Of a stretch of DNA of 64,000 nt, positions 55,261 to 63,083 are shown piece by piece; the first letter of the stretch is position 1; each line of letters begins with the position of its first letter. Source of the DNA: Betaproteobacteria bacterium UKL13-2. GTDB lineage: Bacteria; Pseudomonadota; Gammaproteobacteria; Burkholderiales; Usitatibacteraceae. The stretch spans positions 2,599,733-2,663,732 of the forward strand of contig CP012157.1 in assembly GCA_001602455.1 (NCBI GenBank). Reading direction: 5' to 3'. A program made the position numbers and the translations under genes. A model generated the notes under the pieces. It searched no databases, had not been told where the DNA came from, and worked only from the letters and a program-made list of their open reading frames with translations.

Positions 55261-55323
55261 TTGTCATTCAAAACGGACTAAATTTTACTGCGAAATGCGA
55301 GGTTTTTGCGTTGCAACAATACG

Positions 55324-55746
55324 TCACTTTGTCGCGGGCGTGGCGGGCGCTGCTGGGATGCTTTCAGCAGGAGCAGCACTCTTGGGCGCCTCACCGGCTG
55401 GAACGGCTGGCGTCGCTGATCCGGCCGGCGCCGGAATTACGTCCGTTGCTGATTTCTTGGTCTCAGGAACGGCAGTGACACTCGTGCCAAAATCAGACAC
55501 CACACCCTGCCCCCTTGGTGCGTGATAGTAAGTCAGGCCGAGGCTCGTCACAAAAAACACGGCGGCACAGACGGCGGTGGATCGCGACAGGAAGTTTGCC
55601 GCGCCCGAAGAACCAAACAAGCTCCCCGCTGAACCCGTGCCGAACGCAGCTCCCATGTCGGCACCTTTGCCATGCTGCACCAACACCAGAACCACAATTG
55701 CGATTGCCATCAATACGTGGAGCGTCAAAATAATCGAAGCCAACAT
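55324..55746 (-). CDS. secG: Protein translocase subunit SecG
   Basis: A 140-residue inner-membrane protein of the SecYEG channel. Two helices (about residues 3-22 and 57-75) flank the conserved VLVQHGKGADMGAAFGTGSA and LFGSSGAANFLSRSTAV. An Ala/Pro/Lys-rich C-terminal tail (about 95-140) extends it, as in other Betaproteobacteria. It is 42 bp after tpiA. Confidence 0.95.
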   Translation of the reverse strand: MLASIILTLHVLMAIAIVVLVLVQHGKGADMGAAFGTGSAGSLFGSSGAANFLSRSTAVCAAVFFVTSLGLTYYHAPRGQGVVSDFGTSVTAVPETKKSATDVIPAPAGSATPAVPAGEAPKSAAPAESIPAAPATPATK

Positions 55747-55788
55747 TACAATTTCCTCATCAATAGTACTAATTTGGCCAACCCAACG

Positions 55789-56547
55789 CTACAGCGCCTG
55801 CCAAATTCCCAAAAATTCATCGGCGACCAGCGATGCACCGCCAATCAAACCACCATCAATGTCCGGCTGTCCGAACAACTCCGCTGCATTTGCTTTCTTT
55901 ACGCTGCCACCGTACAAGATTGGCAATTTCGAACTGATTTCTACCGCGTGTTTTGCCACATACGTACGCAAAAAAGCATGCACCTCTTGCGCCTGCACCG
56001 GCGAGGCCGTTTTGCCTGTACCAATCGCCCAGACTGGCTCGTATGCGACTACCGCGCCCGCTAACGCCGCCACGCCTGCAATTTTAATGACAGCCCCCAC
56101 CTGCCGGGCAACAACAACCTCTGTCATGCCCGCCTCGCGCTCGCTAAGTGTCTCGCCCACACATAAAACAGGGGTGAGACCTACCTGCTGAGCCCGTAAA
56201 AACTTTTCTCCAACTACCTCATCTGAATCGCCGAACAGTGCTCGCCGCTCCGAATGCCCGACTATTGCAAGCTGGCAGCCAAATTCCGCCACCATTCCTG
56301 CAGAAACCTCGCCGGTGTAGGCTCCCTTCGGGAAGCGGCTAACGTCTTGCGAGCCGTACTGAACCGGCGTATTCGCCAGAACCGACTGTAACTGGCTCAA
56401 ATAAGGATACGGCGAACAGACACCCAGCGTTCGGGCGACCCTGACCTCAGCGTTGGCGCAAGCACCCAAAAGTGCCGCGTTTTCGGCCAAATTGCCATTC
56501 AATTTCCAGTTACCGACCACCAATCGCTGACGGTTTTCTATCCGCAT
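55789..56547 (-). CDS. tpiA: Triosephosphate isomerase
   Basis: A 252-residue glycolytic enzyme that interconverts dihydroxyacetone phosphate and glyceraldehyde 3-phosphate. Catalytic residues are Lys in VVGNWKLNG (about 14), His in IVGHSERRALF (about 98) and Glu in VAYEPVWAIGTGKTASP (about 168), followed by the phosphate-binding ILYGGSVKKANA. It heads the secG-tRNA-nuo series. Confidence 0.97.
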   Translation of the reverse strand: MRIENRQRLVVGNWKLNGNLAENAALLGACANAEVRVARTLGVCSPYPYLSQLQSVLANTPVQYGSQDVSRFPKGAYTGEVSAGMVAEFGCQLAIVGHSERRALFGDSDEVVGEKFLRAQQVGLTPVLCVGETLSEREAGMTEVVVARQVGAVIKIAGVAALAGAVVAYEPVWAIGTGKTASPVQAQEVHAFLRTYVAKHAVEISSKLPILYGGSVKKANAAELFGQPDIDGGLIGGASLVADEFLGIWQAL

Positions 56548-56630
56548 TTGGTCGAAATTCCTTGAAATTGCCTAGATATGTCAAAGACTTAAATTATAGC
56601 GGGAAAAGTTAATCAGGGGCAAACCCGCCC

Positions 56631-56735
56631 GAGCCATGAACATTTCATGGGGGCGCGTTTGAGAGCGGGTGAGTGGGCACCGCCGCGTTGGCCGTTGTGT
56701 TGGCACATTACGCGCCCCACGAAATGTTCAGACTA
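56631..56735. mobile_element. TAGCCTGAA-family element, 105-bp form
   Basis: Left end GAGCCATGAACATTTCATGGG, slightly diverged; right end CGAAATGTTCAGACTA to 56735. GGGGCGCGT and ACGCGCCCC extend the inverted arms. On the minus strand its first bases TAG (56733-56735) are the stop codon of the ABC exporter gene. Confidence 0.7.
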
Positions 56736-58826
56736 AGCGAGCGAGGGTGCAAGCGGTACGAGACGTGAGTCGGCTATAGACCCCGGCCGATGGCTCACCA
56801 TGACTACTGTTGGAACGATCTCTCTGACCTTGCTGCGGATATGTGCCTCCTGCGAAGAATCGACCTGATCCAAGGTCTCATCAAGGAACAACACCGAGGG
56901 ACGGCGATACAGTGCACGCGCCAGAAGCACTCGTTGTTTTTGCCCACCCGAAAGCGCCGACCCCAGTGCGCCGACGAAGGTCGAGTAGCCCATGGGCATC
57001 TTTTCAACATCAGCATGAATATCCGCCGCTTCGGCGCAGGCCTGAATCGCTGCCATATCGAACTCTCCGCCAAACGCAATCGCGTCGCCGATTGATCCGA
57101 TGAACAACTGATCATCCTGCATGACAACTCCAATCAGAGCGCGATACTGCGCCATATCCCAATCCTTCAAGTCGCGGCCATTAACGATGACCTGCCCTTC
57201 GGTCGGCGGCAATAGCCCGAGCAAAACTTTGAGCAGCGTCGTTTTGCCACACCCAGACGGCCCAACTAACGCCACCGATTCGTTTGGATGAATCTCAAGA
57301 TTCACGTTGCGGAAAGCAAATCCCTCCGGGCCGTAGGCGTAGCCCAAATTCTTTGCTGCAATCGTCAGAGACTCCTTCGTTCCGAGCGACGTTGCAGCCA
57401 CGCTCGAAATAGTCACGCCCCCTGCCTCTGGCTCCGCCAGTGCAATGTCGGCAATCCGCTCAGCATGTAAATCCAGCATGCGGAATTCGTTCCACTTCTC
57501 AATCAAATTATTGACGCGAGAAAGGAACACCAACTTAAATCCAATGAAGGCGTACAGCATACCAACGGAGAACTTGCCGTCCATCACCAGAAGTGCTGCG
57601 AGCCAAACCACAATCACGCTCTCGACCCCAAAAATCAGGCTCTGACCACCGCGCTGGAAGATGCCGACGCTTTGCACATTCGCATTGGCATTGATATGTT
57701 CAACCACCAAGTTCTGATAGGCAACACGTCGCTCGTTTTCACGCATATTGAGCTTGATCGCCATCATGCCCCGCAGCGTCTCAATGAAGTGCGTCGAGGC
57801 TTTGGCCTCATGTGCGAGTTGCTCATCGGTCGCATTGCGCTGTGGGTAGTACAACACCCAACGTAGGAATGCATACAATACTGCTGCGCCCACCACGACA
57901 CCGGTCAGCATCAAGCTGTAATAGGCCATCACGGCCAACGTAATCAATACCATCACGCCGTCGATGAACGTCTCGACGAACGTTGTCGATAGCGTTTTCT
58001 GGATCGTGTCCACGCTGCGGAATTTGCCCACGATATCACCAATGTTACGCTTTTCAAACCACCCTAATGGCAAGCGCAGCAAGTGGTTAAAGAGAACGGT
58101 GAGCAGTCGAAGATTAAACCGCGTCGACAGATACACCCCCACCCAGGCGCGCACGCCGGAGACCGCCACTTGCATAATGACCAGGGCAATAAATGCAACA
58201 CCCAAGACAGTCAAAAAATCACGGTCACGACCTACCAGTACCCGATCAACCGTCAGTTGCAGGAAGAAAGGCATCGCAATGGCAAACACCTCAATTGCAA
58301 ACGACAACAGCACCAACTGTGCCACCGCCCCGCCGAGACCTGAGCCAACTGACAGCAGTTGCATCGCGCTGATTTGCTTACGTTCATCGATTTTCAAGAA
58401 ACTTGGTGTCGGCGTGAACTCCATCGCGATACCGGTGTAATGCTTGCTGGCGTCAGCAAAGCTCATTTTCCGTATGCCCCGCGCCGGGTCATGTACCGTA
58501 ATCGACTGTGCACTTACTTCAGTCAACACAACGAAGTGATTCATATCCCAATGCAAGACAGCCGGAAGTTGTAGCTTTCCAAGCGCAGGGAGGTCCGCTT
58601 TGACACCACGCGACGCCAAGCTCATGGTCTCCGCGACTTGGCTGACCTGCTTGAGCGTGATGCCCTTCAGCGATGGCGATAGCCGCGTTCGCATCGCGAG
58701 CAAATCGGTTTGGTGCCCGTGAAAGGTGGCGACCATCGCCACGCAGGCGATGCCACACTCTGGTGCTTCTGACTGCAAAATCATCGGTACGCGGCGTTTC
58801 AGCGAAGAGAAAATACCGATCGCCAT
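56733..58826 (-). CDS. Peptidase-containing ABC exporter (C39 protease, double-glycine type)
   Basis: A 697-residue inner-membrane exporter. The N-terminal C39 peptidase has a complete triad: Cys24 (PECGIACVAM), His97 (WDMNHFVVL) and Asp113 (VHDPARG), with the oxyanion Gln18, so it should cleave double-glycine leaders. A six-helix membrane domain follows (about residues 155-430), then the ATPase: Walker A VGPSGCGKTTLLKV, signature ALSGGQKQR, Walker B VLFLDE and the H-loop VSHR. It resembles CvaB/RaxB-type bacteriocin or peptide exporters. Its ATG overlaps the HlyD stop by 1 base (TAATG). No double-glycine precursor is visible nearby. Its TAG stop belongs to a repeat end. Confidence 0.93.
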   Translation of the reverse strand: MAIGIFSSLKRRVPMILQSEAPECGIACVAMVATFHGHQTDLLAMRTRLSPSLKGITLKQVSQVAETMSLASRGVKADLPALGKLQLPAVLHWDMNHFVVLTEVSAQSITVHDPARGIRKMSFADASKHYTGIAMEFTPTPSFLKIDERKQISAMQLLSVGSGLGGAVAQLVLLSFAIEVFAIAMPFFLQLTVDRVLVGRDRDFLTVLGVAFIALVIMQVAVSGVRAWVGVYLSTRFNLRLLTVLFNHLLRLPLGWFEKRNIGDIVGKFRSVDTIQKTLSTTFVETFIDGVMVLITLAVMAYYSLMLTGVVVGAAVLYAFLRWVLYYPQRNATDEQLAHEAKASTHFIETLRGMMAIKLNMRENERRVAYQNLVVEHINANANVQSVGIFQRGGQSLIFGVESVIVVWLAALLVMDGKFSVGMLYAFIGFKLVFLSRVNNLIEKWNEFRMLDLHAERIADIALAEPEAGGVTISSVAATSLGTKESLTIAAKNLGYAYGPEGFAFRNVNLEIHPNESVALVGPSGCGKTTLLKVLLGLLPPTEGQVIVNGRDLKDWDMAQYRALIGVVMQDDQLFIGSIGDAIAFGGEFDMAAIQACAEAADIHADVEKMPMGYSTFVGALGSALSGGQKQRVLLARALYRRPSVLFLDETLDQVDSSQEAHIRSKVREIVPTVVMVSHRPGSIADSRLVPLAPSLA

Positions 58827-60073
58827 TAGAGTCTCCCCCTGAGCTGGATCACGGGCTCAAACAGCCATTCAAGCAGGGTACGCTTATCCAGCAAGATGTC
58901 GGCATTCACCAGCATGCCTGACTTCAGCCCAACCTTCTGGTCCCCCGCAGTGACCGTCTGCTTTTCTAGCTCAACGATGATGCGATATGCGGGCTCGCGA
59001 ACAACGAGCGGGCCCACCTTTTCGCCGGGAGACCATACCGTCTGGCTGACTTCTTTCACAACCCCTTGGTATTGCCCAAATCGCTCGTAGGGAAAAGCCT
59101 CATATCGCAGCGTCACCGCGCGCCCCGGGCTAATGAAGCCAATGGCGCGTGTTGGGACCAGAAGCTCCGCACGAAGTATCCGCCCTTTCGGGAGAATAGT
59201 GGCAAAGCTCGCCGCCGCCGCGACTGACTGCCCGACACTCACCGCGATATTGGTCGCGATGCCGTCAATTGGCGCCAAGATAAGCGACTCGCGCTTCGCA
59301 TCTTCTTGAACCAACGTCTGTTGTAGCTCCGAAATCTGACGCGACAACTGATCCGCCTGCGCACGTGCCCTGAGTTCTGCCGCTGGCTCGTCGAGTTTTG
59401 CGGCGGCCAGATCACGCTCGAGCGCCGCACGCGAGCGCTTCAGCGCTTGTACCTTTAATTCTTGGTCTGTGACCTCATCACGCTTTTGCCTGACCATGAT
59501 CTCAGACACGAACTTCTCGCGGCCCAAGTCCTCAAATTTCTTCGCCTGTTCGCGCGCGGACACAAGCCGCTGTTCCTGCAACCGGCTTTCCCGGTCAAGC
59601 TGCACTATTTCATTTTGCAAATCGGCGACGCGCCGCCGTATTTGATTCACTTGCTGCACGCCCAATTCACGAACTTGCACCTGCTCGCGCTCAAGCGACT
59701 CACGCCGCTGCCCGAGCTCCCCGGCGACCAATGCGGCTGTTGATCGGGTTTGACCCGTAGCGCGCTCGAACGATACTCGCGCCATCGGAGCGCCCTTGCC
59801 CACAGCGTCGCCTTCTTTAATCATTAACTCAGTCACAAGTCCGGCATCGGCAAACGAGACGCGAGCCTCACCGACGTCCGATGCCAAGAATCCTTCGACG
59901 CGCTCACGACGCGTATATTGCCCCCAGATGCCGACGGCAATCACGAGAACAGCGACAAGTGCGGCAAGCGCCGTAAACGCCCACAGGGGTAAAGGCTGTG
60001 CGCCGGTCGTCTCGCCAAAGAATTTTTCGCGCTGTGCATCGATCGCCTGTTGGCGAAATAGTTGTTTTGACAT
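58826..60073 (-). CDS. HlyD-family periplasmic adaptor protein
   Basis: A 415-residue membrane-fusion protein of a type I secretion system. A single N-terminal membrane helix (about residues 28-50) is followed by a lipoyl half (DVGEARVSFADAGLVTELMI), a long coiled-coil hairpin rich in Arg/Glu/Gln (about 95-245), the second lipoyl half (LILAPIDGIATNIAVSVGQS) and a beta-barrel (GRAVTLRYEAFPYERFGQYQ). It bridges the ABC exporter encoded directly downstream to an outer-membrane TolC channel, not encoded here. Confidence 0.93.
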   Translation of the reverse strand: MSKQLFRQQAIDAQREKFFGETTGAQPLPLWAFTALAALVAVLVIAVGIWGQYTRRERVEGFLASDVGEARVSFADAGLVTELMIKEGDAVGKGAPMARVSFERATGQTRSTAALVAGELGQRRESLEREQVQVRELGVQQVNQIRRRVADLQNEIVQLDRESRLQEQRLVSAREQAKKFEDLGREKFVSEIMVRQKRDEVTDQELKVQALKRSRAALERDLAAAKLDEPAAELRARAQADQLSRQISELQQTLVQEDAKRESLILAPIDGIATNIAVSVGQSVAAAASFATILPKGRILRAELLVPTRAIGFISPGRAVTLRYEAFPYERFGQYQGVVKEVSQTVWSPGEKVGPLVVREPAYRIIVELEKQTVTAGDQKVGLKSGMLVNADILLDKRTLLEWLFEPVIQLRGRL

Positions 60074-60214
60074 CGGGACTGGAAATCCTGTTACGTGCGC
60101 TTGGTTGAAACAGCGGATGCCTATCGCAGCAGCAGGAATTGTAATTCACCTGATCAGGCTCACCCGAATACTCACTTTTGTGCCACCGCCCTGTTAGGTA
60201 GACGTTAAGCAACG

Positions 60215-60360
60215 GGTTGATTGATTCATGGTCATCCGCTTGTCACGTACAACAGCCAATACTCGAGCGGGCCTCCTTCCCGCTTGTCTGCTTGATGCCA
60301 GATCGGCGCGCAACAGACGCGGAGCCTCTTAACGGCGAACGATGTTCGCCGTTTTTTTTT
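60215..60360 (+). ncRNA. Candidate small RNA with CCUCCUU loop and terminator
   Basis: On the plus strand a hairpin with 8-bp stem (60264-60286, CGAGCGGG/CCCGCTTG including one G-U pair) shows CCUCCUU in its loop (60272-60278), which could pair with ribosome-binding sites. It is followed 45 bp later by a strong rho-independent terminator (60331-60360) that no plus-strand gene upstream needs, since the HlyD gene runs the other way. The 5' end and promoter are not located. Loops with CCUCC are known from other bacterial sRNAs. Confidence 0.4.
60331..60360 (+). terminator. Rho-independent terminator upstream of olsB
   Basis: The stem AACGGCGAAC-gat-GTTCGCCGTT is followed by nine or more T on the plus strand. 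No coding gene lies directly upstream on that strand, which points to an untranslated transcript. Confidence 0.9.
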
Positions 60361-60370
60361 CGCGTTTTGC

Positions 60371-60410
60371 CCTCATCATCGTTGTCACAGAAACATCATC
60401 GAACTGCAAC
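60371..60410 (+). promoter_or_regulatory. Probable Pho box upstream of olsB
   Basis: Repeats spaced 11 bp resemble the PhoB half-site CTGTCAT: CCTCATC (60371), TTGTCAC (60382), ACATCAT (60393) and CTGCAAC (60404). The TTGTCAC-N4-ACATCAT pair is the best block. The start codon is 59 bp on. Confidence 0.55.
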
Positions 60411-60468
60411 ACCAACGCAATCTCGCATTCGTAATCTGTCTATATCCCAATACTTGGATGGAGGCAGC

Positions 60469-61275
60469 ATGCTGAACGCACAGCCTAACGTCTCAACATC
60501 GAGACAGCGTAACCGCTACGAAGTCTCGATCGCAAGAACAGCAATGGAAGTCCGTGAAGCGCAACAGCTACGTTATCAGGTGTTCGTTGAAGAAATGGGC
60601 GCGGCCGTGAGCGCCTCCGTTGCGGCGGCTGAGTTAGATGTCGATCAATATGACGTTGACTGCCAGCATCTGATTGTGCGCGACGTGCAAAGTGATTTAG
60701 TCGTCGGCTGTTATCGTATCCTGTGTCCAGAAACCGCCAAGCGCCGAGGCGCGTACTATTCCGATAGCGAATTCGATCTGTCGCGGCTTGCCAACATTCG
60801 CCCAACCACAGCCGAGGTGGGTCGTGCCTGTATTCACCCCGACTTTCGAACCGGTTCGGTCATCATGCTGCTATGGTCAGGGCTTGCGCGGTTTATGGCG
60901 GAGAACAACTACGAGTATGTGATCGGTTGTGCAAGCATCCCTTTAAGTGATGGACACGCGAATGCTGTCGCTGTCTACGACCAAGTTGCCACGGCTTGCC
61001 TCGCCCCTACCGAATACCGTGTATTCCCGAAAAACCCCTACCCGCTGGGCGCACACCGTCCGCAAGGCAACTCCGATGGGGCAAGGGTGATTACCATGAA
61101 CCGCGCACGCGTCCCGGCGTTGATAAAGGGATACAGCCGACTGGGGGCATGGATATGTGGTGAACCCGCATGGGATCCAGACTTCAACACCGCTGACCTA
61201 TTTATCTTGCTGCCGATCTCCAGAATGGCCGGCGTGTACGCCAAACATTTTTTTGGCAACGAACAGGCGGCATGA
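60469..61275 (+). CDS. olsB: Ornithine-acyl-ACP N-acyltransferase (OlsB-like)
   Basis: A 268-residue GNAT-fold acyltransferase of the OlsB/hemolysin-like family, which acylates ornithine to lyso-ornithine lipid. The pattern includes REAQQLRYQVFVEEMGA, DVDCQHLIVRDVQSDLVVG, ANIRPTTAEVGRACIHPDFR and FMAENNYEYVIGCASIPLSD, as in known OlsB proteins. OlsA, which adds the second acyl chain, is not in the window. ATG 60469 has a GGAGG ribosome site. It follows a Pho-box-like sequence; ornithine lipids replace phospholipids under phosphate shortage in many bacteria. Confidence 0.85.
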   Translation: MLNAQPNVSTSRQRNRYEVSIARTAMEVREAQQLRYQVFVEEMGAAVSASVAAAELDVDQYDVDCQHLIVRDVQSDLVVGCYRILCPETAKRRGAYYSDSEFDLSRLANIRPTTAEVGRACIHPDFRTGSVIMLLWSGLARFMAENNYEYVIGCASIPLSDGHANAVAVYDQVATACLAPTEYRVFPKNPYPLGAHRPQGNSDGARVITMNRARVPALIKGYSRLGAWICGEPAWDPDFNTADLFILLPISRMAGVYAKHFFGNEQAA

Positions 61276-61375
61276 GCCTGCGCTAAGCCGCGCCCAATCG
61301 CGACGAAAAAATAGATAACGCGCGGAGCCAACATCGAGTGGGGCTCCGTGCGTTGGGGTGTATGAAGCCACGCGC

Positions 61376-61630
61376 TTACTTGATTTCGGGTGCCTTGTTA
61401 ACTTCAGCATGGTCGAGCACCTGAAGTTTTGACAAATAGTGGCGGTCTAGGCGCCAGTCCTCAATCAAACCCAGCGCGAGTTTGAACTGCTCGCGACTCA
61501 AGTCGTAGAGTTGGTGCAACTTATATGGCGCATTTGTTTCCAGTGCCACCGCAAGTTCGAGCAGCGCCTTCGTATCCGTATTATCAGGATGCGATACAAC
61601 ATACTTCGCAACTTTTTTGATGTTATTCAT
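61376..61630 (-). CDS. Small hypothetical protein
   Basis: An 84-residue soluble-looking protein (starts MNNIKKVAKYVVSHPD, ends VNKAPEIK) with alternating hydrophobic residues suggesting helices and motifs LAVALETNAPYKLHQLYDLS and LGLIEDWRLDRHY. I do not recognise the family. It has a weak ribosome site (ATGGACC) and is convergent with olsB and divergent from the plcP-like gene. A perfect palindrome lies 100 bp upstream. Confidence 0.6.
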   Translation of the reverse strand: MNNIKKVAKYVVSHPDNTDTKALLELAVALETNAPYKLHQLYDLSREQFKLALGLIEDWRLDRHYLSKLQVLDHAEVNKAPEIK

Positions 61631-61729
61631 GATAGGTCCATTTGCAAGTCACTAGTTCACTAACGCTCGGATAGAGCAGGATTTCATCTAGTCGAAACCA
61701 GACATACATTCTACCGAGCAAGCGCTGAC

Positions 61730-61747
61730 ACAAAATTGTAATTTTGT
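61730..61747. promoter_or_regulatory. Palindrome upstream of the small hypothetical gene
   Basis: ACAAAATT-gt-AATTTTGT is a perfect 8-bp inverted repeat with 2-bp spacer, in the divergent region between the small gene and the plcP-like gene. It may be an operator; no regulator can be named. Confidence 0.4.
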
Positions 61748-61814
61748 AGATTTAATTCATTTTCTTGCTCTCAGGCGCGACCACTTGTGAGCCAACCAAC
61801 AACGAAAACTATCT

Positions 61815-61843
61815 CTGTCATGTAGATGATGTATTTGCGTCAT
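61815..61843 (+). promoter_or_regulatory. Probable Pho box upstream of the plcP-like gene
   Basis: CTGTCAT (61815-61821) is a perfect PhoB half-site; a weak one follows 11 bp on, and GCGTCAT (61837-61843) 22 bp on, in phase. Confidence 0.55.
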
Positions 61844-61899
61844 AAATCGTAAGTGTTCGCCCGCTAGCATTGCTGAAATTGTTCCTAGATGAGGCAACC

Positions 61900-62835
61900 G
61901 TGTTTGATGCCACTCCAGAACGAAGTCAGATGGATGCCGGGCGCAGCGAGGAGAGCACTTCTAACGCAACGCATACCATTGAATCGAATCGACTTCTGTC
62001 AGACGATAGCGAGAGACTCCACTTTCGAACCATCTGGATTTCCGACATTCACCTTGGCACAACAGGCTGCCAAGCCGAGCTCCTGCTTGAATTTCTCAAG
62101 CACACTGAATCAAAGAACCTGTTTCTCGTCGGCGACATCATCGACGGCTGGCAGCTCGCGAGACGCTGGTACTGGCATCGTCATCACAATGATGTAGTAC
62201 AGAAAATACTGCGTAAAGCGCGCAAAGGCACCCGTGTCGTGTACGTCGCCGGAAATCACGACGAATTCGCACGCCATTTTTTAGGGCTGGCATTCGGTGA
62301 TATCGATATCGTGGACGAAGTCATTCACACGACTGCCGCCGGAAAGCGTCTCCTTGTACTGCATGGCGATCAGTTTGACGCGGTAGTACAAAGCGCAAAG
62401 TGGCTCGCGCACCTCGGGGATGTGCTTTACGGAATATCAATCGAACTCAATCGAATGCTCAATCGCGTTCGGAGCCGATTCGGTCTTCGTTATTGGTCAC
62501 TCTCGCAGTACCTGAAGCACAAAGTAAAGAATGCAGTGAGTTACATTAACGCATTCGAAGAAGCGGTGGCGCGCGAGGCGCGGCGTCGACAGCTCGATGG
62601 CGTGGTGTGCGGCCACATCCATCGGCCGGAGATTCGTGAAATCGACGGAATTACTTACTGCAACGATGGCGATTGGGTCGAAAGCTTGTCAGCGCTCGTC
62701 GAAACGCATGAAGGCGAATTGCGATTGCTTACTTGGCTTGATGTCGAGAACTGGCGAAATGCCAAGGCGCCCAATCCGTCGCACGAAGAAAACGAAAACG
62801 CCCCGGCCATTGCACCCATGCCGGTCGCAATCTAA
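61900..62835 (+). CDS. Metallophosphoesterase, PlcP-like phospholipase C or LpxH-related
   Basis: A 311-residue calcineurin-like phosphoesterase with all metal-binding motifs: WISDIHLGTTGCQAELL, LFLVGDIIDGWQL, YVAGNHDEFARHF, VLHGDQFD and VVCGHIHRPEIR. It is often annotated as UDP-2,3-diacylglucosamine hydrolase, but sequences of this type (e.g. Sinorhizobium SMc00171) act as PlcP, a phospholipase C that removes phosphate headgroups under phosphate starvation. The Pho-box-like site upstream and pstS downstream support PlcP. GTG 61900 follows GAGG; TTG 61870 and ATG 61930 are alternatives. Confidence 0.83.
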   Translation: MFDATPERSQMDAGRSEESTSNATHTIESNRLLSDDSERLHFRTIWISDIHLGTTGCQAELLLEFLKHTESKNLFLVGDIIDGWQLARRWYWHRHHNDVVQKILRKARKGTRVVYVAGNHDEFARHFLGLAFGDIDIVDEVIHTTAAGKRLLVLHGDQFDAVVQSAKWLAHLGDVLYGISIELNRMLNRVRSRFGLRYWSLSQYLKHKVKNAVSYINAFEEAVAREARRRQLDGVVCGHIHRPEIREIDGITYCNDGDWVESLSALVETHEGELRLLTWLDVENWRNAKAPNPSHEENENAPAIAPMPVAI

Positions 62836-62978
62836 CCGCGCAATGGGCGGCGCGAAAAAGTGGACTTAACCTTGGGCGCGTTCGAAACGCGGGCATACCT
62901 TGATCAGACAACATTCATAAATTATTGTTACTAAAAGATATTTCTAAAAATTTCACCAATTAAGCAAGGAGCCTATCG

Positions 62979-62996
62979 TTGTCACATGATCGTCAC
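62979..62996 (+). promoter_or_regulatory. Pho box upstream of pstS
   Basis: TTGTCAC-atga-TCGTCAC matches the two 7-bp half-sites with 4-bp spacer of the PhoB binding consensus, 88 bp before the pstS start. Confidence 0.75.
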
Positions 62997-63083
62997 ATTG
63001 CCTACCTAAAGTACTAAAACTCAAAAAAGATGCCTTATCGGCACACAGGGGTTCACAAATTTCACATGTATGGAGCAAATCTA

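Noticed and set aside
60074-60468. Possible double-glycine leader peptide gene upstream of the HlyD gene
   Set aside because: No short frame on either strand has a start, ribosome site and GG-leader pattern.
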